The notes beneath the pieces are model-generated. The model saw nothing but the letters and a program-made list of their open reading frames with translations, was not told the origin of the DNA and did no database searches. Below are positions 36,964 to 48,194 of a stretch of DNA of 64,000 bases, one piece after another (position 1 is the stretch's first letter; the number at the start of each line of letters is the position of its first letter). The position numbers were made by a program, and so were the translations under genes. Location of the stretch: positions 124,001 through 188,000 of the forward strand of contig NZ_MTHD01000002.1 of assembly GCF_001956855.1 (NCBI RefSeq), given 5' to 3'. The stretch comes from Azonexus hydrophilus. Lineage in GTDB: Bacteria; Pseudomonadota; Gammaproteobacteria; Burkholderiales; Rhodocyclaceae.

Positions 36964-37083
36964 GGGTGCGGCAGTGCAGCAAAAGGGGGGGTGAATAATG
37001 CGCAATCCAAACTGAAATTACAACTCTTGTTCTACTGGTGTAGGATGTATTCGTAAGTATTCCAATGACAGAGGAGGAAACAC

Positions 37084-37524
37084 ATGCAAGTTCAGACTTA
37101 CCTGTTTGGTGCGGTTGACGTTTCGCCGGAAAAAACCATTACTTTCCCGAATGGCCTGTTCGCTTTCGAAGACAAGAAACAGTTCATGCTGGTTCACGAA
37201 GAAGGCAAGGGCGCCCCGGCCAGTTTCACGCTGCAGTCGCTGGAAGAGCCGGCACTGGCATTCCAGATCATCGATCCGGCTGCCCTCGGTTTCAGCTATG
37301 AGCTCGAACTGAGCGACGAGGAAGATGCCCTGTTGAAATCGCCGGCTGCCGACGATGTGGCCGTGATGATCGTGCTGTACAAGCAGGAAGAAGGCGATGC
37401 CGGCATCGCGCCGAGCCTGCGCGCACCGCTGATCATCAACCTGAAGGCCCGTGTCGGCCTGCAGAAGCTGCTGGCTCAGGTCGCTACCAACGTGACCCTG
37501 TCGAATCTGGTCAGCAAGGTCTGA
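37084..37524 (+). CDS. fliW: Flagellar assembly factor FliW
   Basis: 146 aa. [17 protein letters not shown]-type opening ([11 protein letters not shown]), [14 protein letters not shown] and [18 protein letters not shown] are FliW hallmarks. FliW binds flagellin and CsrA, releasing CsrA repression when flagellin is exported. A strong ribosome-binding site (GAGGAGGA) lies upstream. Usually csrA is adjacent; here it is not, so this copy is separate from other flagellar genes in the window. It is divergent from tex. Confidence 0.93.
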   Translation: MQVQTYLFGAVDVSPEKTITFPNGLFAFEDKKQFMLVHEEGKGAPASFTLQSLEEPALAFQIIDPAALGFSYELELSDEEDALLKSPAADDVAVMIVLYKQEEGDAGIAPSLRAPLIINLKARVGLQKLLAQVATNVTLSNLVSKV

Positions 37525-37530
37525 CCGGCT

Positions 37531-38331
37531 TCAGCCGATAGCAATGGCCGGTCCTGCGGGGCCGGCTTTGTTTTGTCCGTTTTTCGTCCGCAGCCGGGCC
37601 AGTGGGTCCTGGCGGAAATAGCGGCGCAACAGGGCGTAGACCGCAGGATATTCACGGTCGACGACTTCGGGAATGCCAAAAAAACATTCGCTGAGTACGG
37701 CGAAGAATTCTTCCGGGGCTTCGCTGGCGTAGGGGTCGATGATCGTTTCCTCGCCGCTGTCGACGCGCTGGCAGAAATTCTCCCAGGCCGCGGAAAACAC
37801 GCTTTCCCACTCGTCGACCGCAAGATCCGAATGCAGCGCCGGCATGCCGTCGACGGCGCCGTTGAGCATGTCCAGCTTGTGCGCGAATTCGTGGATGACC
37901 ACGTTGTAGTCGCCGCCGGCCATCTGCACGTCGTGCCACGACACCAGCAGCGGCCCGCCTTCCCAGGCTTCGCCGGAGAGCACGTCGGCGTATTCGTGCA
38001 CGACGCCGGCCTCGTCGGCCATTTCCCGCTGGACGACGAACTCGTCGGGGTAAACGATGATTCCGACCCAGTCGCCGTAAGCGCCCAGTCCCAGTTCGAG
38101 TACCGGCAGGCAGCCCTGGGCGGCGATGGCGACGCAGATTTCATCGCTCAGTTGCAGGCCGCCGGCGGTCGAGAATTCCTTCTCGGCGAGAAATTTCTCG
38201 GTCAGGGTTTTCAGGCGTTTTTGCTCGTCGACCGCAAGATCGGTGAAGAACGGCAGGCTGGCCATGGTCTGTTGCCACAGCGCCTCGGGAATGGCGGGCC
38301 GGGGGCGGCGCAGCCAGTCGAACAAGCCCAT
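37531..38331 (-). CDS. mtfA: MtfA-family zinc-dependent peptidase
   Basis: 266 aa. Zinc site HEFAHKLDMLNG (HExxH, near residue 150) and the preceding strand YNVVIHEF are typical of MtfA (YeeI), which binds Mlc and thereby affects glucose PTS control in E. coli. Two motif copies of GTCGACCGCA lie within it (37813, 38227). It starts 1 bp after the stop of the EamA gene, so it is translated as part of that transcript. Confidence 0.92.
   Translation of the reverse strand: MGLFDWLRRPRPAIPEALWQQTMASLPFFTDLAVDEQKRLKTLTEKFLAEKEFSTAGGLQLSDEICVAIAAQGCLPVLELGLGAYGDWVGIIVYPDEFVVQREMADEAGVVHEYADVLSGEAWEGGPLLVSWHDVQMAGGDYNVVIHEFAHKLDMLNGAVDGMPALHSDLAVDEWESVFSAAWENFCQRVDSGEETIIDPYASEAPEEFFAVLSECFFGIPEVVDREYPAVYALLRRYFRQDPLARLRTKNGQNKAGPAGPAIAIG
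37547..37574 (+). terminator. Intrinsic terminator of fliW
   Basis: Stem GCCGGTCC / GGGCCGGC followed by TTTGTTTT, 22 bp after the fliW stop. It lies inside the 3' coding end of the convergent mtfA gene. Confidence 0.65.
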
Positions 38332-38332
38332 T

Positions 38333-39220
38333 TCAGCCCTTCTTCATGGTCAGCCAGATGCCGGCGAAAATCAGCGCGATGCCTGCGTAGTGGTAGGCGT
38401 ACGGGATTTCGCCGAGGAAGGCGACCGACAGCAGCGTGCCGAAGACCGGCATCAGGTGGATGAACAGGCTGGCCTTGTTGGCGCCGACTTCGGCAACGCC
38501 GCGGTTGTAGAAGATGTAGCCGATGAAGCTCGGGAAGATGCCGACGTAGGCGAGTGACGCCAGCGAGCCGAGATGCATGTTGATCGTCCGGCCCTGGGCG
38601 ATTTCCCAGAGGTAGGCAGGGAACAGCGCGAGCAGTCCGACCAGCGTGAAGGCGGCGAGCATCAGCATCGGATGCACGCCGGCTGGCCGCCAGGCCAGGC
38701 CGACGGTGTAGATGGCCCAGACGGCGACGGCGGCAAGCATCCAGACGTCACCGGTGTTCAGGTTGAGGTGCAGCAGTACGTCGAGGTCGCCGCGGGCAAC
38801 GATGGTCAGCGCGCCAGCGAGCGAGATGGCGACGCCGAATGCCGCCAGCGGCTTCAGGTGCTTGCCGAGAAAGGCCCAGGAAATGGCGATGGTGGCGACC
38901 GGGATGAAGGAATTGAGCAGCACCGCGTTGGTTGCTGTCGTTGTCTGCAGCGCCAGGTAGGCGAAGGTGTTGTAGCAGCCGACGCCGAGCAGGCCGAGGA
39001 TGAAGAGCGGTTTCCAGCCTTTCTTCAGCAGTGGCCATTGGCTTTTAAGGTGTGGCAATGCCAGCGGCAGCACGAGCACGAAGGCGATGGCCCAGCGCCA
39101 GAAGGCCAGCGCCATCGGCGGCACGTCGGCGCGGATGCCGCGACCGAGGACCATGTTGCCGGACCAGAACAGTGCGGTCAGGGTGAGCAGGAGATAGGGA
39201 TTGGTGAGGAATTTCGGCAT
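38333..39220 (-). CDS. EamA (DMT-superfamily) transporter
   Basis: 295 aa with ten hydrophobic segments in two EamA repeats (first repeat from LLTLTALFWSGN, second from DVWMLAAVAVWAIYTVG). These proteins export amino acids, metabolites or drugs; the substrate cannot be inferred here. It lies immediately upstream of mtfA. Confidence 0.9.
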   Translation of the reverse strand: MPKFLTNPYLLLTLTALFWSGNMVLGRGIRADVPPMALAFWRWAIAFVLVLPLALPHLKSQWPLLKKGWKPLFILGLLGVGCYNTFAYLALQTTTATNAVLLNSFIPVATIAISWAFLGKHLKPLAAFGVAISLAGALTIVARGDLDVLLHLNLNTGDVWMLAAVAVWAIYTVGLAWRPAGVHPMLMLAAFTLVGLLALFPAYLWEIAQGRTINMHLGSLASLAYVGIFPSFIGYIFYNRGVAEVGANKASLFIHLMPVFGTLLSVAFLGEIPYAYHYAGIALIFAGIWLTMKKG

Positions 39221-39327
39221 GGTCGGCGGATTATGCCCGACGGCACCGTCGACCGCAGGATCGACGGTGTGGCCCGTTGGGGAAAGGGTGGAATTGCTGC
39301 CAGCTCAGGCGTGCAGCAGCGATCAAA

Positions 39328-40638
<1,311 letters not shown>

Positions 40639-40666
40639 CCTGACTTCCTTTCCTTGGTGACGCAGT

Positions 40667-43276
40667 TCAGGCAAGCGTCGCTGCAGCGCTTTCGCGATTG
40701 CGGCGGGCACGTTGCATGAACCAGACCAGCGCCAGCAACATCAGCGCCGGGATGAAGATCCACTCCTTGTCCGGACGTCCCGGGTTGTTTACCTCGATGT
40801 GCTTCAGGTTGAAACCCTGTTCGAGACCGAGTTTTTCCGCCGGACTGCCGAAGCGCACCGCAGCGACCTGCACCTGGTCGCCCAGGGTCATCATCGTCAG
40901 GCCCATGCTGCCCAGACGCTCGCTGGCCTTGCCCGGTTCCCCGAGCGACAGCAGCACGCCCTTGGTGACGTCCTTGCCTTCCAGCGTGATGCCTTCGACC
41001 CAGACGCGCAGCTTGCCATTTTTCGGTGCCGCTTCGACCAGACGGCTGAGTTCGGTCGGCGCGACTTCTTCGAACGGCGGGTAGACCATGTCCATCCAGA
41101 AACCGGGGCGGAACAGGCTGAAGGTGACGAGTAACAGCAGCAAGGATTCATGGAGGCGGTTGCGGACCACGAACCAGCCCTGAGTTGCCGCTGCGAACAT
41201 CAGGCAGGCCAGTGTCGCGCTAGTAACAGTGAGGACCAGGTGGAAGAAGCTATCAATGCCGATCAGCAGCAACTGCGTGTTGAAGATGAACATGAATGGC
41301 AGGATCGCCGTGCGCGCGCTGTAGCCGAAGGCGGTGAAACCGGTCTTGATCGGGTCGCTCTTGGCGATGCCGGCGGCCGCATACGACGCCAGTCCGACCG
41401 GTGGCGTGACGTCAGCCATCAGACCGAAGTAGAAGACGAACAGATGTACGGCGATCAGCGGCACGAGCAGGCCGGTCTGGGCACCGAGCTCGACGATCAC
41501 CGGTGCCATCAGCGTCGACACCACGATGTAGTTGGCGGTCGTTGGCAGGCCCATGCCGAGGATCAGCGATATCACCGCAACCAGCACCAGCATGAGCATC
41601 AGGTTGCCGCCGGAAAGGATCTCGACCAGTTCGGTCATCGCCAGGCCGACACCGGTCAGCGTCACGGTGCCGACGATGACGCCGGCCGTCGCGGTGGCGA
41701 TGCCGATGCCGATCATGTTGCGGGCACCGGTGACGAGGCCGTCGAACAGGTCCTGGAAGCCTTGCTTCAACGCCGGCATGAAGGTGCCGGTACCGCGGAA
41801 GAAGGCGAACAGCGGGCGTTGCGTGACCAGGATGAAGATCAGGAACATCGTTGCCCAGAAGGCCGACAGAGCCGGCGACAACTGTTCAACCATCAGGTTC
41901 CAGATCAGTGCGGCGACGGGCAGCAGGAAATGCAGGCCGGATTTCAGCGTCGGGCCGATTTCCGGCAGGTATTCCATCTTCTCGTCCGGCTTGTCCATGT
42001 GCAGTTCCGGATAGCGTGCCGAGAAGCGGACGATGCCGACATAAGCGCCGAGCATCAGCACGCTGACGATGGCGAAGGCGGAGTCGCCGGCGAGATCCTT
42101 GATCCAGCCGAAGCCCCAGTAGACGATGGCGGAAAGGATCACCAGGCCGGACACCGTCATCAGTGTCGAGATGGTGGCGCGTTGCCAGGGCAGCGGTTCA
42201 CGCCGCGGCAGGCCCTGCAGGTTCATCTTCAGGGCTTCGAGGTGGACGATGTAGAACAGCGCGATATAGGAAATCAACGCCGGCACGATCGCGTGCTTCA
42301 TCACCTGGGTGTAGGGAATGCCGACGTACTCGACCATCAGGAAGGCGGCGGCGCCCATCACCGGCGGCATGATCTGGCCGTTGACCGACGAGGCGACTTC
42401 GACCGAGGCTGCCTGGTCAGCACGATAGCCGACGCTCTTCATCAGCGGAATGGTGAAGGTGCCGGTGGTGACGACATTGGCGATCGACGAACCGGAAATC
42501 AGGCCGGTGCTGGCGGAGGCAACGACGGCCGCCTTGGCCGGGCCGCCTTTCATGTGGCCGAGCAGGGCAATGGCCGACTTGATGAAGTAGTTGCCGGCGC
42601 CGGCGGTTTCCAGCAGTGCGCCGAAGAGTACGAAAAGGAAGATGAAACTGGCCGAGACGCCGAGCGCCACGCCGAATACACCCTCGGTGGTCAGCCAGAT
42701 GTGGCTCATCCCCTTGGCCAGCGAAGCGCCGCGGTGGGCGATGACTTCCGGCATGTACTGGCCGAAGAAGATGTAGACCATGAACAGGATGGCCAGGATG
42801 ACCATCGGCAGGCCGAGTGCCCGGCGTGCGGCTTCAAGCAGCAGTGTCAGGCCGACGACGGCGACGACCAGATCGAGCGTGGTCGGCATGCCGGGGCGGC
42901 CTGCCAGTTCGGCGTAGAACAGGAACAGGTAGCCCGCGCAGAAGGCGGAAACTGCTGCCAGAAGCCAGTCGACCGCAGGAATGTAGGCGCGTGGCGAGGA
43001 CTTGAAGGCAGGATAGGCGGCAAACGCCATGAATACGGCAAAGGCCAGGTGAATGGCGCGCGACTGGGTGTCATTGAGCACGAACACGCCGAGCGAGAAG
43101 GGCAGGGGCGAGGCGATCCATAACTGGAACAGCGACCAGGCGAGGGCGAGGGCCAGCAGCAACTTGGCTGCTGCACCGGTGGGCTTGCGGCCACCGGTAT
43201 CGGCTTCGGCAACGATCTGCTTCAGCTGTTCTTCGGTGAGTTCGTGTACGACTTTGTTTTTGTCCGAGCTTGTCAT
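40667..43276 (-). CDS. TRAP-TAXI transporter fused permease with C-terminal DUF3394 domain
   Basis: 869 aa. The small 4-TM (DctQ-like) and large 12-TM (DctM-like) permease domains are fused; the first region includes [19 protein letters not shown] and the large domain includes [19 protein letters not shown] and the second repeat [17 protein letters not shown]-terminal DUF3394 (about 725-869, [29 protein letters not shown]) follows. It imports an organic acid with Na+ or H+ drive together with the TAXI binding protein. Start 43276 has CCGGAG upstream. Confidence 0.93.
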   Translation of the reverse strand: MTSSDKNKVVHELTEEQLKQIVAEADTGGRKPTGAAAKLLLALALAWSLFQLWIASPLPFSLGVFVLNDTQSRAIHLAFAVFMAFAAYPAFKSSPRAYIPAVDWLLAAVSAFCAGYLFLFYAELAGRPGMPTTLDLVVAVVGLTLLLEAARRALGLPMVILAILFMVYIFFGQYMPEVIAHRGASLAKGMSHIWLTTEGVFGVALGVSASFIFLFVLFGALLETAGAGNYFIKSAIALLGHMKGGPAKAAVVASASTGLISGSSIANVVTTGTFTIPLMKSVGYRADQAASVEVASSVNGQIMPPVMGAAAFLMVEYVGIPYTQVMKHAIVPALISYIALFYIVHLEALKMNLQGLPRREPLPWQRATISTLMTVSGLVILSAIVYWGFGWIKDLAGDSAFAIVSVLMLGAYVGIVRFSARYPELHMDKPDEKMEYLPEIGPTLKSGLHFLLPVAALIWNLMVEQLSPALSAFWATMFLIFILVTQRPLFAFFRGTGTFMPALKQGFQDLFDGLVTGARNMIGIGIATATAGVIVGTVTLTGVGLAMTELVEILSGGNLMLMLVLVAVISLILGMGLPTTANYIVVSTLMAPVIVELGAQTGLLVPLIAVHLFVFYFGLMADVTPPVGLASYAAAGIAKSDPIKTGFTAFGYSARTAILPFMFIFNTQLLLIGIDSFFHLVLTVTSATLACLMFAAATQGWFVVRNRLHESLLLLLVTFSLFRPGFWMDMVYPPFEEVAPTELSRLVEAAPKNGKLRVWVEGITLEGKDVTKGVLLSLGEPGKASERLGSMGLTMMTLGDQVQVAAVRFGSPAEKLGLEQGFNLKHIEVNNPGRPDKEWIFIPALMLLALVWFMQRARRNRESAAATLA

Positions 43277-43314
43277 GCTGCGGTTCTCCGGAATTCGGGC
43301 AGGGTGTAAACGCA

Positions 43315-43388
43315 GCAAGACGCCACTGGCGTCTTGCTGTGTTGTGATTCATCCGCCAGCATCGTCAGGACGCCCGGGCGATGCTGGC
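43315..43388 (-). promoter_or_regulatory. Two hairpins between the TAXI binding-protein and permease genes
   Basis: GCAAGACGCC (43315-43324) and GGCGTCTTGC (43328-43337) form a perfect 10-bp stem with a 3-nt loop. GCCAGCATCG (43355-43364) and CGATGCTGGC (43379-43388) form another 10-bp stem. Neither has a T-run. In such operons an intercistronic stem typically lets the binding protein be expressed more than the permease. Confidence 0.6.
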
Positions 43389-43399
43389 TGCGGGCTGTA

Positions 43400-44368
43400 T
43401 TACATCCAGCCCTTTTCCTTGTAGTACTTGACGGCGCCATTGTGCAGCGGGGCCGACAGACCATCCTTGATCATGCTCTTGGGATCGAGGTTGCCGAAAG
43501 CCGGGTGCAGCTTCTTGAATTCGTCGAAGTTCTCGAAAACCGACTTGACCATGGTGTAGACCACTTCGTCAGGTACCTTGGTCGAGCTGACGATGCTGGC
43601 CACCACGCCGAAGGTCGTGGCAGGGTTCGGATTGTTGGCATACAGGCCGCCCGGGATGGTGGCCTTGGCATAGTACGGATAGGTGGCGATCAGCTTGTCG
43701 ACGCCCGGGCCGGTGACATTGACCAGTTGTGCGCCGCAGGTCGTGGTCACGTCCTGGATGTTGGCTGCCGGGTGGCCGACGACGAAGGCAAAGCCGTCGA
43801 TCTTGTTGTCGCACAGGGCGGCGCCGTGTTCGTCAGGCTTCAGTTCGGAGGTCAGCGAGAAATCGGCATTCTTCATGTTGATTGCCGGCAGCAGGACTTC
43901 CATGGTGGCGCGCTGGCCGGAGCCGGGAACGCCGACGTTGAAGCGCTTGCCTTTGAAGTCCTCGAACTTGACGACCTTGGCTTCCTTGCGGGCGACAATG
44001 GTCAGCGGTTCCGGGTGCAGTGCGAAGACGGCACGCAGGTCGCCGAAGGCACCGCCGTCCTTGTACTGGTTCAGGCCCTTGACGGCGTTGTACTGGACGT
44101 CGGACTGGGAAACGCCGAAATCGAGTTCGCCAGCCTTGATGGTATTGATGTTGTAAACGGAGCCGCCGGTACTTTCGACCGAGCAGCGGATGCCATGCTT
44201 GGCGCGATCCTTGTTCATCAGGCGACAGATGGCGCCGCCAGCAGCGTAATAGACGCCGGTGACACCACCAGTACCGATGGTGACGAACTTCTGCTGGGCC
44301 TGGGCCGGGGTGGCGCCGAGGGTGCCGATGATGGCCAGGGCGGAAGCCAGTACGGTGAATTTCTTCAT
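43400..44368 (-). CDS. TAXI-family TRAP transporter substrate-binding protein
   Basis: 322 aa with a signal peptide (about residues 1-24, cleavage near PAQAQQ). TAXI hallmarks follow: [20 protein letters not shown] (the TG-G-TGxYY opening), [25 protein letters not shown]. It is the periplasmic receptor for the fused TRAP permease encoded 123 bp downstream. The substrate is unknown; TAXI proteins bind glutamate or other small organic acids. A GGAGAA ribosome-binding site precedes ATG 44368. Confidence 0.93.
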   Translation of the reverse strand: MKKFTVLASALAIIGTLGATPAQAQQKFVTIGTGGVTGVYYAAGGAICRLMNKDRAKHGIRCSVESTGGSVYNINTIKAGELDFGVSQSDVQYNAVKGLNQYKDGGAFGDLRAVFALHPEPLTIVARKEAKVVKFEDFKGKRFNVGVPGSGQRATMEVLLPAINMKNADFSLTSELKPDEHGAALCDNKIDGFAFVVGHPAANIQDVTTTCGAQLVNVTGPGVDKLIATYPYYAKATIPGGLYANNPNPATTFGVVASIVSSTKVPDEVVYTMVKSVFENFDEFKKLHPAFGNLDPKSMIKDGLSAPLHNGAVKYYKEKGWM

Positions 44369-44633
44369 GTTTTCTCCTTACGGGGTGACGTGAAAAGGAT
44401 GCTGGAATGCCGTTCCGGCTTGTGACCTTGGGCAATTGGCCGGATACGGCGCATAACGTTGTGCACGGTCCCACATAATGGGATGAGGAGGGATTGGGGT
44501 AAACCCCGATGGCCTGGTCGTGGTCAATTGCTGCAGATCCATGCTGACGCTCCGTGCTGGCGGCATGTGACAGTGTGTAAGCTAGGTGCCTGAACTCTGT
44601 CTTTCCTGAGTGCTCAGACCTATAATCGCGGCC
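44369..44633. promoter_or_regulatory. Divergent promoter region of TAXI/relA, with candidate leaderless relA promoter
   Basis: 265 bp with no gene. A perfect TATAAT lies at 44621-44626, only 7 bp before the relA start codon ATG 44634, so the transcript would begin at or next to the start codon. No relA ribosome-binding site is present. The -35 match is weak (TGTCTT at 44598-44603). On the other strand the palindromic GGTCCCACATAATGGGAT lies near 44470. Confidence 0.4.
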
Positions 44634-46856
44634 ATGGTTTCAGTCGTCCATTCCGTCGCTGCCCAAAGCGATTTCGAGCAGTTCCTCGCCATCCTCTCGG
44701 CCGGTTTGCCGGCGCCCGACGTTCAGCGACTGCAGGATGCCGTCAGTTACGCCTGGGAAACCTACGGCGACCGCACGCTGGGCAGTGGTGAACGCGTCTG
44801 GTCGCATGCGCTGGGGATGGCCGTGATCATTGCCGGCCTCAAGCTCGACGTGGAATCGCGCATTGCCGCCGTGCTGTTCGCCATCCCGGCGCAGGAAGAA
44901 CATGGCGTCGCACGCATCGAGGAAAAGTTCGGCAAGCCGGCCGCCCATCTGGTCCATGGCATTTTCCGGCTGAATCGTCTGCGGCCGATCGCCAAGGGTT
45001 TTGTCGCCGTCGATATCGAGGCCGGCGAGAGCAATCCGGCGGAAATGCGCGCGCAGGTCGAAGTCCTGCGCAAGATGCTGCTGGCGATGGTCGAGGATAT
45101 CCGCGTCGTGCTGCTGCGACTGGCCAGCCGGACGCAGACGCTGCGCTATTACGCGGCGAATCCCGACGACCTGCGCGTGCAGGTGGCGCGTGAGACGCTC
45201 GAACTCTATTCGCCGCTGGCCAATCGCCTCGGTGTCTGGGAGCTGAAGTGGGAGCTGGAGGATCTGTCGTTCCGCTTCATCCATCCCGACATCTACAAGA
45301 CCATCGCCAAGCAGCTTGATGAAAAGCGCAGCGAGCGCGAAGCCTTCATCAGCGATGCGGTGGCCAAGGTCCGCGGGGAACTGGTGGCTTCCGGCATTAC
45401 CAACGCCGAAATCTACGGTCGACCGAAGCACATCTTCAGTATCTGGAACAAGATGCGCAAGAAGGGCGTCGACTTCTCCGAGGTGTACGATGTGCGCGCG
45501 CTGCGCATCATCGTCGATGACGTCAAGGACTGCTACACCGCGCTCGGCATCGTGCACAACCTGTGGCAGCCGATTTCCAAGGAGTTCGACGATTACATCT
45601 CGAATCCCAAGGGCAATCACTACCGTTCGTTGCATACCGCCGTGCATTGTCCGGACGGGCGCAGTCTGGAAATCCAGATCCGCACCTGGGAAATGCACAA
45701 GCATGCCGAACTCGGCGTTGCTGCGCACTGGCGCTACAAGGAAGGCGCCCGCGCGCCGGGGGCCGATGCCTACGACGAGAAGATCGCCTGGTTGCGCCAA
45801 CTGCTGACCTGGAAGAACGAGGTCGCCGACAGCTCCGACTGGGTCAATCACTACAAACAGGCCGCGCTCGACGAAACGATCTACGTGATGACGCCGCAGG
45901 GGCGGGTCGTCGATCTGCCGTCCGGTTCGACCGCCGTCGACTTCGCTTACCGCGTGCATACCGATCTCGGCCATCGTTGCCGGGGGGCCAAGGTCGACGG
46001 TCATCTGCTGCCGCTGAACACGCCGCTGGAAACCGGCCAGCAGGTCGAGATCGTCACTGCCAAGCTCGGTGGTCCGTCACGCGACTGGCTGAATCCCTCG
46101 CTCGGTTACATTCATACCAAGAGTGCGCGGACCAAGGTGCGTGCCTGGTTCTCGACGCTGGCGCTGGAAGAGACGCTGACCGAAGGGCGGGCACTGATTG
46201 CCAAGGAATTGCAGCGTGCGGGACAGAGCGGGGGCAATATTGACGAACTGGCGCGCAAGCTCGATTTCGCCAAAGCCGACGATCTCTATATCGCGGCAGC
46301 CCGTGGCGAGCTGAACCAGCGTCAGTTCCAGACCGTCGCCCGCGGTGGCGAGGCGGCACTGGAAAACCTGGTGCCGGACGCTGTGGCAACCAAGCCGCGC
46401 AAGCCGGTCGAAGGCAATCAGGGCATCCTGATCGTCGGTGTCGACAAGTTGCTGACGCAACTGGCGCGCTGCTGCAAGCCGGCGCCACCGGACGAGATCC
46501 AGGGCTTCATCACGCGCGGCAAGGGGATTTCCATTCACCGTGCCGATTGTTCGAATTTCGCCAATCTCGCCGCGCTGCATCCGGAACGGGTCATCGAGAC
46601 CGACTGGGGCGGTGAGACGACCGGCGTCTTCGCCTGCGACATCGTTGTCGATGCGCACGATCGTCAGGGCCTGCTGCGCGACATCTCGGAAATCTTCACC
46701 CGCGAGAAGCTCAATGTCGTCGGCGTCAATACCCAGTCACGCCAGGGCAATGCGCACATGAGCTTTACCGTCGAGATCACCAATCTGCGCCAGTTGCAGC
46801 GCACGCTGACCCTCATTCACGAGGTCGAAGGCGTGGTCGGCGTACGTCGTGCCTGA
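44634..46856 (+). CDS. relA: GTP pyrophosphokinase RelA
   Basis: 740 aa. N-terminal degenerate HD region (the HD pair is absent in ALGMAVIIAGLKLDVESRI), synthetase domain with EIYGRPKHIFSIWNKM and YDVRALRIIVDDVKDCY, then TGS (DETIYVMTPQGRVVDLPSGS), helical, zinc-finger/conserved Cys (ARCCKPAPPDEIQGFIT) and ACT domains. Lack of the HD motif makes it a synthetase-only RelA. It makes (p)ppGpp on stalled ribosomes. Start 44634 is preferred; GTG 44610 is an alternative. Confidence 0.94.
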   Translation: MVSVVHSVAAQSDFEQFLAILSAGLPAPDVQRLQDAVSYAWETYGDRTLGSGERVWSHALGMAVIIAGLKLDVESRIAAVLFAIPAQEEHGVARIEEKFGKPAAHLVHGIFRLNRLRPIAKGFVAVDIEAGESNPAEMRAQVEVLRKMLLAMVEDIRVVLLRLASRTQTLRYYAANPDDLRVQVARETLELYSPLANRLGVWELKWELEDLSFRFIHPDIYKTIAKQLDEKRSEREAFISDAVAKVRGELVASGITNAEIYGRPKHIFSIWNKMRKKGVDFSEVYDVRALRIIVDDVKDCYTALGIVHNLWQPISKEFDDYISNPKGNHYRSLHTAVHCPDGRSLEIQIRTWEMHKHAELGVAAHWRYKEGARAPGADAYDEKIAWLRQLLTWKNEVADSSDWVNHYKQAALDETIYVMTPQGRVVDLPSGSTAVDFAYRVHTDLGHRCRGAKVDGHLLPLNTPLETGQQVEIVTAKLGGPSRDWLNPSLGYIHTKSARTKVRAWFSTLALEETLTEGRALIAKELQRAGQSGGNIDELARKLDFAKADDLYIAAARGELNQRQFQTVARGGEAALENLVPDAVATKPRKPVEGNQGILIVGVDKLLTQLARCCKPAPPDEIQGFITRGKGISIHRADCSNFANLAALHPERVIETDWGGETTGVFACDIVVDAHDRQGLLRDISEIFTREKLNVVGVNTQSRQGNAHMSFTVEITNLRQLQRTLTLIHEVEGVVGVRRA

Positions 46857-46871
46857 ATCCAGGGAGTCCGC

Positions 46872-47051
46872 ATGAAGGGAAATGTCGCAGCCATCGTGCT
46901 GATCGTTGTCGGTGTCGCAGCGCTGGGGGCGAACCTTGATCTGTTTCACATCAACATCTTTGAATTGATCGGCACCTGGTGGCCGTTGATCCCGATCGGG
47001 GTCGGGGTGGCAATGCTGTTCGCACCGGACGGGCGCCGGGACCGCTCCTGA
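46872..47051 (+). CDS. Small two-helix membrane protein (LiaI/LiaF-like domain)
   Basis: 59 aa, MKGNVAAIVLIVVGVAALGA, then a second helix in ELIGTWWPLIPIGVGVAMLF, and a charged tail. WWPLIPIGVGV is the pattern seen in LiaI/LiaF-type N-terminal domains (DUF5668-like) associated with envelope stress sensing. The function of stand-alone copies is unknown. A good AGGGAG ribosome-binding site precedes it, 15 bp after relA, so it is probably co-transcribed with relA. Confidence 0.75.
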   Translation: MKGNVAAIVLIVVGVAALGANLDLFHINIFELIGTWWPLIPIGVGVAMLFAPDGRRDRS

Positions 47052-47066
47052 GCGGCCGACCGCGCG

Positions 47067-47561
47067 TCAGCGCGCGAGCAGTTGCGGCGTGATCGCGTCG
47101 AGATCACCCTTGCGCAGCAGGCCGAGCTTCTGGCCGACAACGCGGCCGTGGCGGTCGATGAACAGTGTGTAGGGCAGGCCGCCGCGCCGGTTGCCCAGCG
47201 CCGTCATCAATGACTGGCCCTGGTCGCGGGCGAGAAACACCGGGTAGTTCATGGCATGTTCGCGGACGAAGGTCTTGACCGCGGCAGCGTCGTCTTCAAT
47301 GCCGATGCCGACGACCTCGATCCGGCCCTGGTGCGTTTTCTGGAACGCGTTAAGTTCGGGAATCTCGGCCCGGCAGGGTGGACACCAGCGGGCCCAGAAG
47401 TTGACGACCAGGGGCTTGCCCTTGAAACGTGACAGCGCTGCCGGCTTGTCGTCCGGATTGTGCAGCGTGGCAGCGAAGAAGGCGCTGGCATCGGGTGTTT
47501 CGGCTGCTGCGGTCAACGACGAAAACAGGGCAAAAACGATGGCGGCAAGGAGAGTTTTCAC
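47067..47561 (-). CDS. TlpA-like thiol:disulfide oxidoreductase
   Basis: 164 aa with a signal peptide (about residues 1-20). Thioredoxin fold with active site WCPPC (ARWCPPCRAEIP near residue 58), cis-Pro loop GGLPYTLFID and an ending of the TlpA/ResA type. It reduces periplasmic disulfides, probably in cytochrome c or CuA assembly, given the copper-delivery operon nearby. Convergent with the relA unit. Confidence 0.9.
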   Translation of the reverse strand: MKTLLAAIVFALFSSLTAAAETPDASAFFAATLHNPDDKPAALSRFKGKPLVVNFWARWCPPCRAEIPELNAFQKTHQGRIEVVGIGIEDDAAAVKTFVREHAMNYPVFLARDQGQSLMTALGNRRGGLPYTLFIDRHGRVVGQKLGLLRKGDLDAITPQLLAR

Positions 47562-47737
47562 GAATTGATCTGGATCATCAGGTGGTCGGAGCGGTGCATA
47601 TTAGCATTCGGCGAAGTAGTGGCCGGGAACACTGCGACAATATGCCGCACTTTTGTCAGCAAAGCATCATGCAACAATATCTGCCGTGACCGGATACGCC
47701 GGAAATATGCCGGACCGGGTCATCATGAAAGAAGCCT

Positions 47738-48193
47738 GTGAACAAGAAAATTCTCCTCGACATCATTGGTCTGCTGCTCATCGCGCTGGTGGTGCTGGTT
47801 GGCTACAAGTTGTCGCCGATGCTGCTGCCGAAGGCCGATCTGACGGTCGAGCCGGATCCCGCATGTAGCTTGCAGAGCGGGCCGTGTACCGTGCAGCTGC
47901 CCGGTGGTGGGGCGCTGAGTTTTTCGTTCGGCACGCGGCCGGTGCCGCTGGTCAAGCCCTTCGAGGTCAAGGTCGAAGTTGCCGGGGCACGTCAGGTCGA
48001 TGTCGATTTCGCCGGTGTGGACATGGACATGGGTTTCAATCGTCCGCGTCTGCAGGAGCGGACGCCCGGTGTGTTTGCCGGTGACGTGACGCTGCCGGTG
48101 TGCATCACCGGCCACATGACTTGGCAGGCGACGGTGCTGGTCGAAACACAGGATGCGCGCATTGCCGTGCCTTTCCGCTTCATTACAGGGTGA
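47738..48193 (+). CDS. Membrane-anchored protein of the copper operon, function unknown
   Basis: 151 aa. One N-terminal membrane anchor (about residues 5-25), then a beta-rich periplasmic domain with a cysteine pair (PACSLQSGPCTVQLP), Met/Asp clusters (DMDMGF) and HMTWQATVLVETQDARIAVPFRF. It has the look of a FixH- or cupredoxin-like accessory domain, but I do not assign a family. Start GTG 47738. Its stop is 1 bp before the Sco start, and Sco and PCuAC follow, so it probably takes part in copper delivery to CuA or another cupro-oxidase. Confidence 0.72.
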   Translation: MNKKILLDIIGLLLIALVVLVGYKLSPMLLPKADLTVEPDPACSLQSGPCTVQLPGGGALSFSFGTRPVPLVKPFEVKVEVAGARQVDVDFAGVDMDMGFNRPRLQERTPGVFAGDVTLPVCITGHMTWQATVLVETQDARIAVPFRFITG

Positions 48194-48194
48194 T

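Noticed and set aside
41150-43123. 657-residue plus-strand open frame opposite the TRAP permease
   Set aside because: Low-complexity Asp/Gln/His-rich translation, antisense to a well-conserved membrane protein. It is a shadow.
44511-44540. Sigma-54 promoter upstream of relA (TGGTCG...TTGCT)
   Set aside because: The GG and GC elements are 12 rather than 10 bp apart.
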